Shown here: positions 8,247-18,244 of the stretch, piece after piece
Numbering within the stretch: position 1 is the first letter of the stretch
How the letters are laid out: each line of letters starts with the position of its first letter
From: an uncultured Oscillospiraceae bacterium
GTDB lineage: Bacteria; Bacillota; Clostridia; Oscillospirales; Oscillospiraceae
Assembly: GCA_947626265.1 (NCBI GenBank)
Contig: CANQRM010000014.1
Coordinates: 21,242 to 85,241 of the forward strand
Direction: 5' to 3'
DNA length: 64,000 bases
The notes under the pieces: generated by a model
Seen by the model: the letters and a program-made list of their open reading frames with translations, nothing else
Database searches by the model: none
What the model was told of the DNA's origin: nothing
Translations under genes and position numbers: made by a program

Positions 8247-9953
8247 ATGGTAAAGTTTTCGGATATGCCCTATGAGCGCCCGGATGTGGAGGGGCTGAAA
8301 AAGGACCTGGCGGCCCTGACGGCGCGGCTGAAGGCCGCCCAGAGCTATGAGGAGGCCCGGGCCGTGTTCATGGACGAGGAGAAGCTCATGAAGCACGTGG
8401 ACACCCTGGGCACGCTGGTGAGCATCCGCCACACCATCGACACCCGGGACGAATTCTACGACGCCGAGGAGAAGTTCTGGAACGGCGCCCTGCCGGAGCT
8501 GCAGGAGTACGCCCAGGGCTGGACGGCGGCCATGCTGGCAAGCCCGTTCCGGCCGGATTTTGAGAAGGAGTTCGGCACCCTGTGGAGCCTGAACGCGGAG
8601 ATAGAGCTCAAGACCTTTTCCCCGGCGATCATCCCGGAGCTGCAGCAGGAAAACGACCTCACCCAGGAATACGAAAAGCTGCTGGCCTCCGCCCAGATCC
8701 CCTTCGAGGGCGGGACCTATACCCTGAGCCAGCTCACCCCCTTCAAGACCGACCCGGACGACGGCCGCCGCCTGGCCGCCTGGAAGGCGGAGGGGCGGTG
8801 GTACAAGGAGCATCAGGGCGAGATGGACGATATCTACGATAAGCTGGTCCACCTGCGGGACGAGATGGGCAGAAAGCTGGGCTATGAGGGCTACACCACC
8901 CTGGGCTACTACCGCATGGGCCGCAACTGCTACGGCAAAGAGGACGTGGAGAAGTTCCGGGCCGCGGTGGCGAAGTACGTGGTGCCCGTGGCGGACAGCA
9001 TCTATAGGGCTCAGGCGGAGAGGCTGGGGAAGGAATACCCCCTCAGCTTTGCCGACGCGGCGCTTCAGTTCCGCTCCGGCAACCCCCGGCCCAGGGGGAC
9101 GGCGGACGACATCCTGGCCCAGGGGAAGAAGTTCTATGACGAGCTGAGCCCCGAGACAAGCGAATTTTTCCGCACCATGCTGGAGGGGGAGCTTCTGGAT
9201 GTGCTCTCCACCGAGGGGAAGGCCTCCGGCGGCTACTGCACGGCGCTGCCTGACTACGGCGTGCCTTTCATATTCGCCAACTTCAACGGCACCCAGCACG
9301 ACGTGGAGGTGGTGACCCACGAGGCGGGCCATGCCTTCGCCGCCTGGATGAACCGGGACCGGGTCCCGGCCAGCTATATATGGCCGGGCATGGAGGCCTG
9401 CGAGGTCCACTCCATGAGCATGGAGTTCATGGCCTGGCCCTGGGAGGAGGGGTTCTTCGGCGGCGACGCGAAGAAGTTCCGTTACAGCCACCTGGCCGGG
9501 GCGCTGACCTTCATCCCCTACGGTACGCTGGTGGACCACTTCCAGCACGAGGTCTATGCCCGCCCGGACATGACCACGGCCCAGCGCCATGAGGTGTGGA
9601 AGGAGCTTCTGGGGGTATACATGCCCTGGATGCGGCTGGACGGGGATATCCCCTTCTACAGCGACTGCGAAGCCTGGCAGCGGCAGCATCACATCTATTC
9701 CAGCCCCTTTTACTATATCGACTACTGCCTGGCCCAGACGGTGGCTCTGCAGTTCTGGGCCCTGGGGCAGGAGAGCCTGGAGGAGGCCTGGGCCAAATAC
9801 ATGGCCTACACCCGCCAGGGCGGCAGCCGGACCTTTACGGAGCTTCTCAAAAACGCGGGGCTGGAGAGCCCCTTCGGGGAGAAATGCCTGCGCCAGGTCT
9901 GCCAAAAGGCACAGGCCTGGCTGGACGGCTGCGACATGGCAGGCATCGCCTGA
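8247..9953 (+). CDS. M3-family oligoendopeptidase (PepF-like zinc metallopeptidase)
   Basis: A 568-residue cytosolic oligopeptidase with no signal peptide. The zinc site HEAGH is in VVTHEAGHAFAAW (about residues 354-366), and the third zinc ligand lies in the downstream ACEVHSMSMEFMAW segment, as in thimet/oligoendopeptidase F proteins. Length fits the family (about 560-600). The ATG is preceded by GAGGAGG. It has its own promoter, but lies directly before an oligopeptide transporter operon, so it probably degrades the imported peptides. Confidence 0.92.
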   Translation: MVKFSDMPYERPDVEGLKKDLAALTARLKAAQSYEEARAVFMDEEKLMKHVDTLGTLVSIRHTIDTRDEFYDAEEKFWNGALPELQEYAQGWTAAMLASPFRPDFEKEFGTLWSLNAEIELKTFSPAIIPELQQENDLTQEYEKLLASAQIPFEGGTYTLSQLTPFKTDPDDGRRLAAWKAEGRWYKEHQGEMDDIYDKLVHLRDEMGRKLGYEGYTTLGYYRMGRNCYGKEDVEKFRAAVAKYVVPVADSIYRAQAERLGKEYPLSFADAALQFRSGNPRPRGTADDILAQGKKFYDELSPETSEFFRTMLEGELLDVLSTEGKASGGYCTALPDYGVPFIFANFNGTQHDVEVVTHEAGHAFAAWMNRDRVPASYIWPGMEACEVHSMSMEFMAWPWEEGFFGGDAKKFRYSHLAGALTFIPYGTLVDHFQHEVYARPDMTTAQRHEVWKELLGVYMPWMRLDGDIPFYSDCEAWQRQHHIYSSPFYYIDYCLAQTVALQFWALGQESLEEAWAKYMAYTRQGGSRTFTELLKNAGLESPFGEKCLRQVCQKAQAWLDGCDMAGIA

Positions 9954-9978
9954 AATGGGGCAAATATCCGTCAAAGAC

Positions 9979-10007
9979 TTGACATTAGTCTTTTATAGCA
10001 ATAAAAT
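9979..10007 (+). promoter_or_regulatory. Consensus sigma-A promoter of the oligopeptide transporter operon
   Basis: TTGACA (9979-9984) and TAAAAT (10002-10007) are separated by exactly 17 bases in an AT-rich patch that contrasts with the GC-rich surroundings. The predicted start is near 10014, giving a leader of about 180 bases before the binding-protein gene. Confidence 0.85.
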
Positions 10008-10013
10008 AAATGT

Positions 10014-10194
10014 AACTGCATATTTTAATATTTATGCAGTTTGTGGAAAAATGTCCGCGGGAAATGGACGCGGCCAGGGGGCATGCCCCCTTCCGTTTGC
10101 ATCAAAGATGCAAACGATGAGCATTCGTGAACGACGGGGCGGGCGCGCCCCTGTTCATAGACGTGTATTGTGTGACGAAGGAGGTCAAACAATT
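10014..10194 (+). other. Structured 5' leader of the oligopeptide transporter mRNA
   Basis: The untranslated leader between the promoter and the ATG at 10195 holds a series of inverted repeats: an AT-rich one near 10018-10039, GGGGGCATGCCCCC near 10078-10091, GTTTGCATC with GATGCAAAC near 10097-10117, and a GC-rich one near 10136-10150. The ribosome binding site AAGGAGG is at 10178-10184. No known riboswitch was recognised. It may control translation or stability, or include a small dispersed repeat. Confidence 0.4.
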
Positions 10195-12480
10195 ATGAAC
10201 GCAAAGAGACTTCTGGCGCTGCTTCTGGCGCTGGTCATGGTCCTGTCTCTGGCTGCCTGCGGCGGCAAGAAGGACGAGCCCGCCACCGAGGAGCCCGCCG
10301 CCGATGCCGCTCCCGCCGAGGGCGCGGGCGAAGCCGAAGAGCCCGCCGGGGGCGAGCCCGCTGAGGGCGAGGCCGCCGAGGGCGGCTACACCAGCCTTGA
10401 CTGGGCCGCCATCGACGAGATGGACCACGACGAGGCTTCCGAGACCATCTATGACTTTGTCCTGGGCGAGTTCGGCGACGCTTACGCCGCCGCCAAGGAG
10501 GAGACCGGCGCCATGCGCATGGCCATGATGGCTCTGGCCGAGGCCAAGCTGGTGGAGTCCGGCGCCTTCCTGCCCATCCAGACCCAGGGCGGCAACTACT
10601 CCATGAGCCGCGTGGTGCCCCGTTCCAACGCCGCCACCACCCTGTGGGGCATGGATCAGTATCGTTATCACACCGTCATGGTCACCAATGAGCTGATCAC
10701 CACCGAGGACCGTACCGAGCTTTTGAAGCTCTGGAACGAGGCCGAGACCGCTGACGACTATCACGCCGCCGCCAGGGAGTATCTGGAGGGCAAGGGCTAC
10801 ACCTTCTCCGACACCTACACCGTGTCCAACTCCTACAACGTGAACATCTGGGATACTATCGCCACCTCCTATACCTCCGACTCCATGTTCATCTCCGGCA
10901 CCTACGACAACCTGCTGGAGTATGACGCCAAGGGCGTGCAGCAGCCCGGTCTGGCCGAGCGCTATGAAGTGTCCGACGACGGCCTGACCTACACCTTCCA
11001 CATCCGCCAGGGCGTGAAGTGGGTGGACCAGCAGGGCAGCGAGATCGGCGAAGTCACCGCCGACGACTGGGTAGCCTCCATGGAGCACCTGCTGGATAAC
11101 GCCGACGCTCTGGGCTATCTGCTGACCAATACCGACGGCTGCGGCCTGAAGGGCTTCACCGATTACCTGAACGGCGACATCACCGACTTCAACGAGATCG
11201 GCGTGAAGGCCATCGACGACTACACCCTGGAGTACACCCTGGAGGCGCCCTTCGCCCCCTTCGTCACCATGCTGGGCTATGCCTGCTTCGCGCCCCTGAA
11301 CCGTGACTTCTATGAGTCCCAGGGCGGCACCTTCGGCTGCGAGGGCGAGGAGTACACCCCCGGCGATTACGGCAAGACCCCTGCCAACATCGCTTACTGC
11401 GGCCCCTATCTCATCACCAACTACACCGCGCAGAACACCACCAAGTATGAGGCCAACCCCACCTATTGGAACGCCGACGCCGTGCTGACCCCCAACCTGG
11501 TCTACAGCTTCAACGACGGCTCCGACGTGCTGCGCGCCTATAACGAGGCCAAGGACGGCACCATCTCCGGCGCCGGCATCAACTCCTCCGCTCTGGAGCT
11601 GATGAAGACCGATACCACCACCGACGTGGCCGGCAACGAGGGCACCTACTTCGACCTGTTCTCCTATGTCTCCTCCGGCACCGGCACCACCTACTGCGGC
11701 TGGTTCAACGTCAACCGCGGCACCTGGGCCAACTACGACGATCCCAGCAAGGGCGTCTCTCCCAAGACCGAGGACGACATCGCCCGCTACCGCGAGGCCA
11801 TCGTGAACCAGCACTTCCGTCTGGCGCTGGCCGAGTCCATCGACCGCGGCGCCTACAACGCCCAGAGCGTTGGCGACGAGCTGAAGTATGCCAGCCTGCG
11901 CAACTCCTACACCCCCGGCACCTTCGGGTTCCTTTCTGAGGAAGTCACCGTCGACATCAACGGCGAAGCCACCACCTTCCCCGCCGGCACCGCGTTCGGC
12001 GAGATCGAGCAGGCTCAGATCGACGCCGACGGCGTGGCTCTGAAGGTCTGGGATCCCGAGGGCGACAGCGGCGCCGGTTCCGGCGACGGCTTCGACGGCT
12101 GGTACAGCCCGGAGAACGCCATGGCCGAGCTGGAGCTGGCCATCGCGGAGCTGGCCGATGTGGGCGTGGAAGTCTCCCCCGAGAACCCCATCTATGTGGA
12201 CTATCCTTACGGTTCCTATAACGAGACCCTTACCAAGCGCGCCAACTCCCTGAAGCAGAGCGTGGAAGAGTCTCTGGGCGGCAACGTCATCATCAACCTC
12301 ATCGCCTTCGATAAGGACCTGGACGAGGAGAGCGCCACCTACCGCTTCACCTACGGCAACGAGGCCAACTTCGACCTGTCCACCGGCTCCGGCTGGGGCC
12401 CCGACTACGGCGACGCCCAGTCCTACCTGGACACCATCCAGATGTACGGCTATATGTGCAAGGACCTGGGCCTGTTCTGA
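10195..12480 (+). CDS. Oligopeptide ABC transporter substrate-binding lipoprotein (OppA-like)
   Basis: A 761-residue SBP_bac_5 (family 5) solute-binding protein. The signal peptide ends in a lipobox with Cys22 (SLAAC), followed by a Glu/Ala/Pro-rich spacer to about residue 65 before the binding domain. Segments such as GLAERYEVSDDGLTYTFHIR and GVKWVDQQG are typical of peptide-binding proteins. It is longer than common OppA (about 540-600). The open frame runs back to 9589 but that part lies in the peptidase gene; ATG 10195 has AAGGAGG ten bases ahead and begins the signal peptide. First gene of the opp operon. Confidence 0.92.
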   Translation: MNAKRLLALLLALVMVLSLAACGGKKDEPATEEPAADAAPAEGAGEAEEPAGGEPAEGEAAEGGYTSLDWAAIDEMDHDEASETIYDFVLGEFGDAYAAAKEETGAMRMAMMALAEAKLVESGAFLPIQTQGGNYSMSRVVPRSNAATTLWGMDQYRYHTVMVTNELITTEDRTELLKLWNEAETADDYHAAAREYLEGKGYTFSDTYTVSNSYNVNIWDTIATSYTSDSMFISGTYDNLLEYDAKGVQQPGLAERYEVSDDGLTYTFHIRQGVKWVDQQGSEIGEVTADDWVASMEHLLDNADALGYLLTNTDGCGLKGFTDYLNGDITDFNEIGVKAIDDYTLEYTLEAPFAPFVTMLGYACFAPLNRDFYESQGGTFGCEGEEYTPGDYGKTPANIAYCGPYLITNYTAQNTTKYEANPTYWNADAVLTPNLVYSFNDGSDVLRAYNEAKDGTISGAGINSSALELMKTDTTTDVAGNEGTYFDLFSYVSSGTGTTYCGWFNVNRGTWANYDDPSKGVSPKTEDDIARYREAIVNQHFRLALAESIDRGAYNAQSVGDELKYASLRNSYTPGTFGFLSEEVTVDINGEATTFPAGTAFGEIEQAQIDADGVALKVWDPEGDSGAGSGDGFDGWYSPENAMAELELAIAELADVGVEVSPENPIYVDYPYGSYNETLTKRANSLKQSVEESLGGNVIINLIAFDKDLDEESATYRFTYGNEANFDLSTGSGWGPDYGDAQSYLDTIQMYGYMCKDLGLF

Positions 12481-12517
12481 TAAAGATCTGACCTAACGCG
12501 CGATAGACCGATCACGG

Positions 12518-12547
12518 CAGGGGGGTGGGGGATTCCCTACCCCCCTG
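12518..12547 (+). other. GC-rich hairpin between oppA- and oppB-like genes
   Basis: A nine-bp stem (CAGGGGGGT with ACCCCCCTG) around a loop that can pair further. There is no T-run, so full termination is unlikely. A hairpin here can protect the 3' end of the abundant binding-protein mRNA and lower expression of the membrane components. Confidence 0.55.
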
Positions 12548-12580
12548 TATCGATAAACAAAGCTAAGCGAGGTCAGAAAG

Positions 12581-14173
12581 ATGGGCAAATATTTATTGAA
12601 GCGCCTTCTCCACGGTCTGTTCTCCGTCATATGCGTGGTGCTGATCGTGATGGTGCTGATCTACTCGCTTCTGGACAGAGGCAAGATATTCTCCGGCGAC
12701 CCCAACTTCAACCACACCGCCAGCAATAACCGCATCACCTACCAGCAGTCCCGCTGGGAGGCATTCGGCTATCTGGACTATGTGCCCTACGTGGACTATG
12801 TGAACAGGCTGGCCGCCGACGGCCAGATCGACGAGGCCACCCGCGCCGAGGCGGTGAAGATCGGCAAGACCGCGGACAAGGATACCGAGCTCACCGCTCA
12901 GTATGTGGCTCAGTTCACCCAAGAGTATCAGGCGAAGGGCTATCAGGTCGTGCGCCTGGACGCGGACACGAAGAAAAACGGCCAGGTCCGCGACGGCGGC
13001 CAGCAGGCGCTGTTCGCCACCAGGGACATCCCGCTTTACCAGCGGGCCATCACCTATTTCACGAAGATGTTCTTCATCGACAATATCCACTATGTGCCCG
13101 AGAGCGCGGACATAGGGGAGAGGGGCATCCAATTCACTTTATATGACCCGGTACACAACCCGGAGGGCGCCGGGAAGAAGGTGTTCTCTCCGGCTATCAT
13201 AGGGAACGGTACCCTGCACAAGTACCTTTTGTACTTTGACGGAAGGTTCCCCTTCATCCACCAGAACATCCTGACATTGCACCTGGGCGAGTCCTACACG
13301 GTCAACCGGGGCGTGGACGTGTTCACCACCATGACCGAGACCCAAGGCTCCTACGTGCTGGACACCATCACCTTCCCCACGGGCGTCACCGCCGACAGGG
13401 CGGATGACCTGCACTCGGCCACTTACGTCCAGGGCTCCCGGGACGCCATTGCCTCCAACCAGCAGTGGTTCACCGACGACTACACAAACGTGCTCACCAA
13501 CAAGGCGGGCATGTCGAAGCTGGGCTATTCCTTCGTCATCGGCATCATCTCCACCATCGCGGCCTATGTGATCGGCCTGCCGGTGGGCCTGGCCATGGCG
13601 CTGCGCAAGGATAAGCTCCTGGATAAGCTGGGCACCATCTACATCATGTTCATCATCGCCGTGCCCAGCCTCGCCTACATTTTCCTGTTCAAGGCCCTGG
13701 GCGGAAAGGCGGGGCTGCCCACGCTCTTTGACATGGATTCCACGGGCAAGCTCATGTACGTGCTGCCCATCGTGTCCCTGGCCCTGCCCTCCATCGCCAA
13801 CCTCATGAAGTGGATGCGCCGGTACATGATCGACCAGATGAACTCCGACTACGTGAAGTTCGCCCGGTCCGGCGGCCTTTCCGAGGGGGAGATATTCTCC
13901 AAGCACATCTGGAAAAACGCTCTCATCCCCATCGTCCACGGCATCCCCGGCAGCATCATCTTCGCCATGACGGGTGCCATCATCACCGAGCGCGTATATG
14001 TGGTCCCCGGCGCCGGCAACCTGCTGACCCAGGCCATCAACCGGTACGATAACGGCGTGATCGTGGGCGTGACGCTGTTTTACGCGGTGCTGAGCGTGGT
14101 GTCGCTCATACTGGGCGACCTGCTGATGGCCACTGTCGACCCGAGAATTTCCTTCTCCACGAAAGAGAGGTGA
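12581..14173 (+). CDS. Oligopeptide ABC transporter permease (OppB-like) with a large extracellular insertion
   Basis: A 530-residue integral membrane protein. TM1 (about residues 10-30) begins with the OppB-typical YLLKRLLHGLFSV. About 270 hydrophilic residues then lie outside the cell before the permease core, which starts near LGYSFVIGIISTIAAYVIG and has the cytoplasmic EAA loop around FARSGGLSEGEIFSKHIWKN. Ordinary OppB proteins are about 310 residues, so the loop between TM1 and TM2 is expanded. A GAGG motif lies before the ATG. It pairs with the next gene. Confidence 0.9.
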   Translation: MGKYLLKRLLHGLFSVICVVLIVMVLIYSLLDRGKIFSGDPNFNHTASNNRITYQQSRWEAFGYLDYVPYVDYVNRLAADGQIDEATRAEAVKIGKTADKDTELTAQYVAQFTQEYQAKGYQVVRLDADTKKNGQVRDGGQQALFATRDIPLYQRAITYFTKMFFIDNIHYVPESADIGERGIQFTLYDPVHNPEGAGKKVFSPAIIGNGTLHKYLLYFDGRFPFIHQNILTLHLGESYTVNRGVDVFTTMTETQGSYVLDTITFPTGVTADRADDLHSATYVQGSRDAIASNQQWFTDDYTNVLTNKAGMSKLGYSFVIGIISTIAAYVIGLPVGLAMALRKDKLLDKLGTIYIMFIIAVPSLAYIFLFKALGGKAGLPTLFDMDSTGKLMYVLPIVSLALPSIANLMKWMRRYMIDQMNSDYVKFARSGGLSEGEIFSKHIWKNALIPIVHGIPGSIIFAMTGAIITERVYVVPGAGNLLTQAINRYDNGVIVGVTLFYAVLSVVSLILGDLLMATVDPRISFSTKER

Positions 14174-14178
14174 ACAGG

Positions 14179-15156
14179 ATGAACGAGAAGATGGACCTCT
14201 CCGCCCTGGGACTGTCCGACGAGGAGCTTTTCTCTCACGTGGACCACAGCCAGACGGAGTCCGAAAAGATCACCGCGCCCCGCTATTCCTACTGGAAGAG
14301 CGTGTTCCGGGTCTTCTTCCGCAACAAGGTGAACATCATCATCCTGTCCCTGCTGATATTCATGATCCTGTTCGCCTACATCTATCCCGCAATGACCCAC
14401 TATGACCCCTTTGCCAACCTGCGGGACGCCAACGCGAAGCACCTGTCGCCCGCGGCGGCCATGGAGTACTTCGGGCCGGACCTGAAGTGGATACTGGGCG
14501 CCGGCGCCTCCGGCGAGCCCACCTTCGACGCCATCTGGAACGGCTCGCGCATCTCCATCTCCCTGGCCCTCCTCTGCGGCGCCATCAACATGACCATCGG
14601 CGTGCTGCTGGGCGCCATATGGGGCTTTTCCAAGCGGGTGGACGCCATCATGATGGAGATATACAACATCATCGGCAACGTGCCGCTGATCCTCATCATC
14701 TCCGTGATGGCCATGCTGTTTTCTCCCACCTTCTGGACCATGGTGTTCGCCATGACGGTGGTGGGCTGGCTGAGCATCGCCTTCTTCATACGCACCCAGG
14801 TGGTCATCATCCGGGACCGGGAATATAACCTGGCCTCCCGGTGCCTGGGCACCTCCACTATCAAGATCGCCATGAAGAACATCCTGCCCTTCATGACCTC
14901 GGTCATCGTGACCATGCTGGCCACGGAGATACCCTCCTATATCTCCTATGAGGTGTTCCTTTCCTACATCGGCATGGGCATGAGCGAGATGAGCCTGGGC
15001 AAACTGATCTACGCCGCCGAGAGTGCCATGGTGACCCCCGGCTGGGAGATCGAGTTCTGGAGCCCCGTGGCTATCGCGTCCATCATCACGGTGGTGCTGT
15101 ACGTGGTGGGCCAGAACCTGGGCGACGCGTCCGACCCCCGGACGCACATGGAATAA
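14179..15156 (+). CDS. Oligopeptide ABC transporter permease (OppC-like)
   Basis: A 325-residue permease. A cytoplasmic N-terminal arm of about 50 residues is followed by TM1 (VNIIILSLLIFMILFAYIYP) and a BPD_transp_1 core with five further helices. The EAA loop is near RCLGTSTIKIAMKNILPF. ATG 14179 is chosen because GAGAGG lies suitably before it; GTG 14170 overlaps the previous stop and would add three residues. It is the partner of the preceding OppB-like protein. Confidence 0.92.
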   Translation: MNEKMDLSALGLSDEELFSHVDHSQTESEKITAPRYSYWKSVFRVFFRNKVNIIILSLLIFMILFAYIYPAMTHYDPFANLRDANAKHLSPAAAMEYFGPDLKWILGAGASGEPTFDAIWNGSRISISLALLCGAINMTIGVLLGAIWGFSKRVDAIMMEIYNIIGNVPLILIISVMAMLFSPTFWTMVFAMTVVGWLSIAFFIRTQVVIIRDREYNLASRCLGTSTIKIAMKNILPFMTSVIVTMLATEIPSYISYEVFLSYIGMGMSEMSLGKLIYAAESAMVTPGWEIEFWSPVAIASIITVVLYVVGQNLGDASDPRTHME

Positions 15157-15168
15157 GGGGGCGGCGGT

Positions 15169-16917
15169 ATGGAGGAGAAAAAAGTACTGCTGTCCATCCA
15201 AAACCTGACGGTGAAGTTCCGGGTCCGCGGCCGTATCCTGACGGCCATCCGGGACGTGAGTTTGGATATCTATGAAAACGAGTCCATCGCCATCGTGGGC
15301 GAGTCCGGCTCGGGCAAATCCGTGCTCACCAAGACCTTTGCCGGCATGACCGACTCCAACGGCTTCGTGGACCAGGGCAAGATCATCTTCGACGACCCGG
15401 AGCTGGCGGAGACCTATGTGAAACTGACCCCCGGCGCCCGCAGCCTCATGAAGGGCACATTGTCCCGGCTGGACAAGATGAGCCGGTATGAGCTGGGGGC
15501 GGAGACCTATAAGCAGATCGTGGCTCTGGAGGCGGAGAAAAAGCGCCGTGGCAGCCTAACCGACGAGGAGCGGGAGGGCATCGAGAAGGAACTGGGCGAG
15601 CTTAAATTCAAGCGCACCAACCTCTTCAACGAAAAGCAGACCTACGACCCCAGGAAGGAGAAGGACCGCATCAAAGACGCGGAGCGCCGCCTGAAGGAAT
15701 ACGACGCCCAGATCAAGGTCCTGGAGGGGAAGGAGGCCGCCGAGGAGAAAAAGCGTAAGGAAGAGGCCGCCCGGGATAACGTCTTCAACGACCGCTATGC
15801 CAAAGAGATGGCCGCCCTCAAGGCGAAATATGAAAAGGAGATATCCGCCGGGATATCCCCCGAGACCCATGCGCGCAACGAAGTCCTGGGCAAGGAGATA
15901 CGCCTGTCCGTGGGCCGGTATCCTCTTTTTAAGCGCATCCAGTTGACCCACGCACTTTTGAAGGCCCTGGAAAAGGCCATGAAGATCGGTGTGGATTTGG
16001 ACGACGACGAACAGCGAAACGCCATCTTCGACACGGTGGTGTTCCGGGTGAAGTATGTGGATGAGACCGCGGACAAACTCCACGGCACCTGCGTGCTGAA
16101 CCTGGCCAACATGAAGTATTCCAAGGACTGGACCCAGGTCCGGGGCCGCCGCATCGCCACGGTGTTCCAGGACCCCATGACCAGTCTGAACCCCATCATC
16201 ACCATCGGCAGGCAGATCACCTCCGTCATCATCAAGCACCAGGGCTGCTCCGAGGTGGAGGCCCGTTCCCGGGCCCTGGAGCTGATGCATAAAGTGGGCA
16301 TCCCCCATGCGGAGGCCCGTTTCGACGACTATCCCTTCCAGTACTCCGGCGGCATGCGCCAGCGCATCGTCATCGCCATCGCCCTTTCCTGCCAGCCGAA
16401 GATACTCATCTGCGACGAGCCCACCACGGCCCTGGACGTGACCATCCAGGCCCAGATCCTGAAGCTCATCAAGGACCTGCAGAAGGAATTCGGTTTCACC
16501 ACGGTGTTCATCACCCACGACCTGGGCGTGGTGGCCAACATCGCCGACCGGGTGGCCGTGCTGTACGCCGGGCAGATCGTGGAGCTGGGCACGGTGGAGG
16601 AGGTATTCTATGACCCCCGTCATCCCTACACCTGGGCGCTGCTTTCGAGCCTTCCCCAGCTTGCCGAGCGCAACACCACGCTCTATTCCATCACCGGCAC
16701 GCCCCCGTCCCTTTATAACGCCATCGTGGGCGACGCCTTTGCCCCCCGCAACCCCTACTGCATGAAGATCGACACCCTCATGGAGCCGCCTATGTTCAAG
16801 GTCACCGACACCCACTATGCCAAGACCTGGCTTTTGGACCCCCGTTCCCCGAAGGTGGAAAAGCCCGAGGGCATCCGGGACATCCACGGCAAGCTCATGA
16901 GCGCGTTCAACATCTGA
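15169..16917 (+). CDS. Oligopeptide ABC transporter ATPase (OppD-like) with a long helical insertion
   Basis: A 582-residue ATPase. Walker A GESGSGKS is at residues 44-51, the Q-loop glutamine ([11 protein letters not shown]) at 334, the signature YSGGMRQR near 392-399 and Walker [13 protein letters not shown] near 412-423. In standard OppD, Walker A and Q-loop are about 60 residues apart; here about 280 intervene. The extra region (about 80-310) is rich in Lys, Glu and Arg and looks like long helices or a coiled coil, with no frame break. The C-terminal oligopeptide-transporter motif ([11 protein letters not shown]) is normal. The catalytic motifs look intact, so the ATPase should be active. 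Confidence 0.9.
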   Translation: MEEKKVLLSIQNLTVKFRVRGRILTAIRDVSLDIYENESIAIVGESGSGKSVLTKTFAGMTDSNGFVDQGKIIFDDPELAETYVKLTPGARSLMKGTLSRLDKMSRYELGAETYKQIVALEAEKKRRGSLTDEEREGIEKELGELKFKRTNLFNEKQTYDPRKEKDRIKDAERRLKEYDAQIKVLEGKEAAEEKKRKEEAARDNVFNDRYAKEMAALKAKYEKEISAGISPETHARNEVLGKEIRLSVGRYPLFKRIQLTHALLKALEKAMKIGVDLDDDEQRNAIFDTVVFRVKYVDETADKLHGTCVLNLANMKYSKDWTQVRGRRIATVFQDPMTSLNPIITIGRQITSVIIKHQGCSEVEARSRALELMHKVGIPHAEARFDDYPFQYSGGMRQRIVIAIALSCQPKILICDEPTTALDVTIQAQILKLIKDLQKEFGFTTVFITHDLGVVANIADRVAVLYAGQIVELGTVEEVFYDPRHPYTWALLSSLPQLAERNTTLYSITGTPPSLYNAIVGDAFAPRNPYCMKIDTLMEPPMFKVTDTHYAKTWLLDPRSPKVEKPEGIRDIHGKLMSAFNI

Positions 16918-16930
16918 GGGAGGGGGAGAC

Positions 16931-18241
16931 ATGGCTAGAACGAAAGGTAAAAAAGAGGGCCGCTCCCTGTTCCCGGAGCACGGGCCCATCGCCGACAATG
17001 GCCGGGAGATACTGCTGAGCCTTAAGAACATCGACATCACCTTCGGCAAGGGCGAAAACGCCGTCCGGGCCGTGCAGGACGCCTCCTTCGACATCTACAA
17101 AGGGGAGACCTTCTCCCTGGTGGGCGAGTCCGGCTCCGGCAAGACCACCATCGGCCGGGCTGTCATCCGGGTGAACCCCCTGGCCACCGGCGAGATAGAC
17201 TACAAGGGCGTGCGCATATCCGGGAAGATACCCCATGCCCTGGACCGGGAGGTCATCCGCAATGTGCAGATGGTCTTCCAGGACCCCGCCGCGAGCCTCA
17301 ACGAGCGGGCCACCGTGGATTACATCATCTCCGAGGGCCTTTATAACTTTGGCCTTTTCGAGAACGAGGCGGACCGTGTCCGCAAGGTGGAGAACATCAT
17401 CAAGGAAGTGGGCTTGCTGCCCGAGCACCTGACCCGGTATCCCCATGAGTTCTCCGGCGGCCAGCGCCAGCGCATCGGCATCGCCCGGGCCATGGTCATG
17501 GAGCCGGAGCTGGTGGTGGCGGACGAGCCCATCTCCGCCCTGGACGTGTCCATCCGCGCCCAGGTGCTGAATCTGATGAAGAAGTTCCAGCGGGAGGACG
17601 ACGTCACCTATCTCTTCATCGCCCATGACCTGAGCGTGGTCCGGTTCATCTCCGACCGCATCGGCGTCATCTACAAGGGGCGCATCGTGGAGGTGGCGGA
17701 CGCGGAGGAGCTTTTTGACTTCCCTCTGCACCCCTATACCCACTCGCTGATCTCCGCCATCCCCATCCCGGACCCGCGGCTTGAGAAGAACAAGGTCCAG
17801 TACGTATACGACCCCTCCCAGCACGACTACAGCGAGGACAAGCCGGAGTTCGTATGCATCGGCCACGACCACTGGGTCTACGGCAACAAGAAGGAGATAG
17901 AGGAGTATAAGGCCATCCGGGAGGCGGGCGTGCCCGTCAAGGCCATCACCATCGGCGACCCGGAGACCGCCGCCCAGGAGCAGGCCGCGGCCATCGACGC
18001 GGCGGAGGCCGCCGCCGAGGCGGAGTTTCTCAAAGCCCCGGTCCACGATACCGGCAGCTTCTGGTACGCCCTTTTGAGCTTCCTGCTGCCCATCCCCGGC
18101 TTCATCGCCGGCGCCATATTCCGGCGGCACAACCACATGCGAAACTATAAAGCCTGCAAGAAGGGCGCCCTGATCGGCATCATCACCGTGGGGGCGATCC
18201 TGGCCATCCTGGGGCTGCTGGTCGTGGCCGCGGTGATCTGA
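16931..18241 (+). CDS. Oligopeptide ABC transporter ATPase (OppF-like) with a C-terminal membrane hairpin
   Basis: A 436-residue ATPase. Walker [10 protein letters not shown] lies near residue 65, then [10 protein letters not shown], signature [15 protein letters not shown] and Walker [13 protein letters not shown]. The conserved C-terminal [12 protein letters not shown] segment is present. After the usual end of OppF there is an Ala/Glu-rich linker and two hydrophobic stretches ([21 protein letters not shown] and [20 protein letters not shown]) separated by a basic loop. They would form a transmembrane hairpin, which OppF proteins normally lack. It is read without frameshift up to the TGA before the next gene. 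Confidence 0.9.
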   Translation: MARTKGKKEGRSLFPEHGPIADNGREILLSLKNIDITFGKGENAVRAVQDASFDIYKGETFSLVGESGSGKTTIGRAVIRVNPLATGEIDYKGVRISGKIPHALDREVIRNVQMVFQDPAASLNERATVDYIISEGLYNFGLFENEADRVRKVENIIKEVGLLPEHLTRYPHEFSGGQRQRIGIARAMVMEPELVVADEPISALDVSIRAQVLNLMKKFQREDDVTYLFIAHDLSVVRFISDRIGVIYKGRIVEVADAEELFDFPLHPYTHSLISAIPIPDPRLEKNKVQYVYDPSQHDYSEDKPEFVCIGHDHWVYGNKKEIEEYKAIREAGVPVKAITIGDPETAAQEQAAAIDAAEAAAEAEFLKAPVHDTGSFWYALLSFLLPIPGFIAGAIFRRHNHMRNYKACKKGALIGIITVGAILAILGLLVVAAVI

Positions 18242-18244
18242 CCA

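Noticed and set aside
9589..10194. Upstream extension of the OppA-like open frame into the peptidase gene
   Set aside because: The frame is open but crosses another gene and a consensus promoter; the signal peptide and AAGGAGG fix the start at 10195.
10102..11814. Minus-strand open frame of 570 codons opposite the OppA-like gene
   Set aside because: The repetitive Gly/Val/His product and lack of a ribosome binding site mark it as an antisense artefact.
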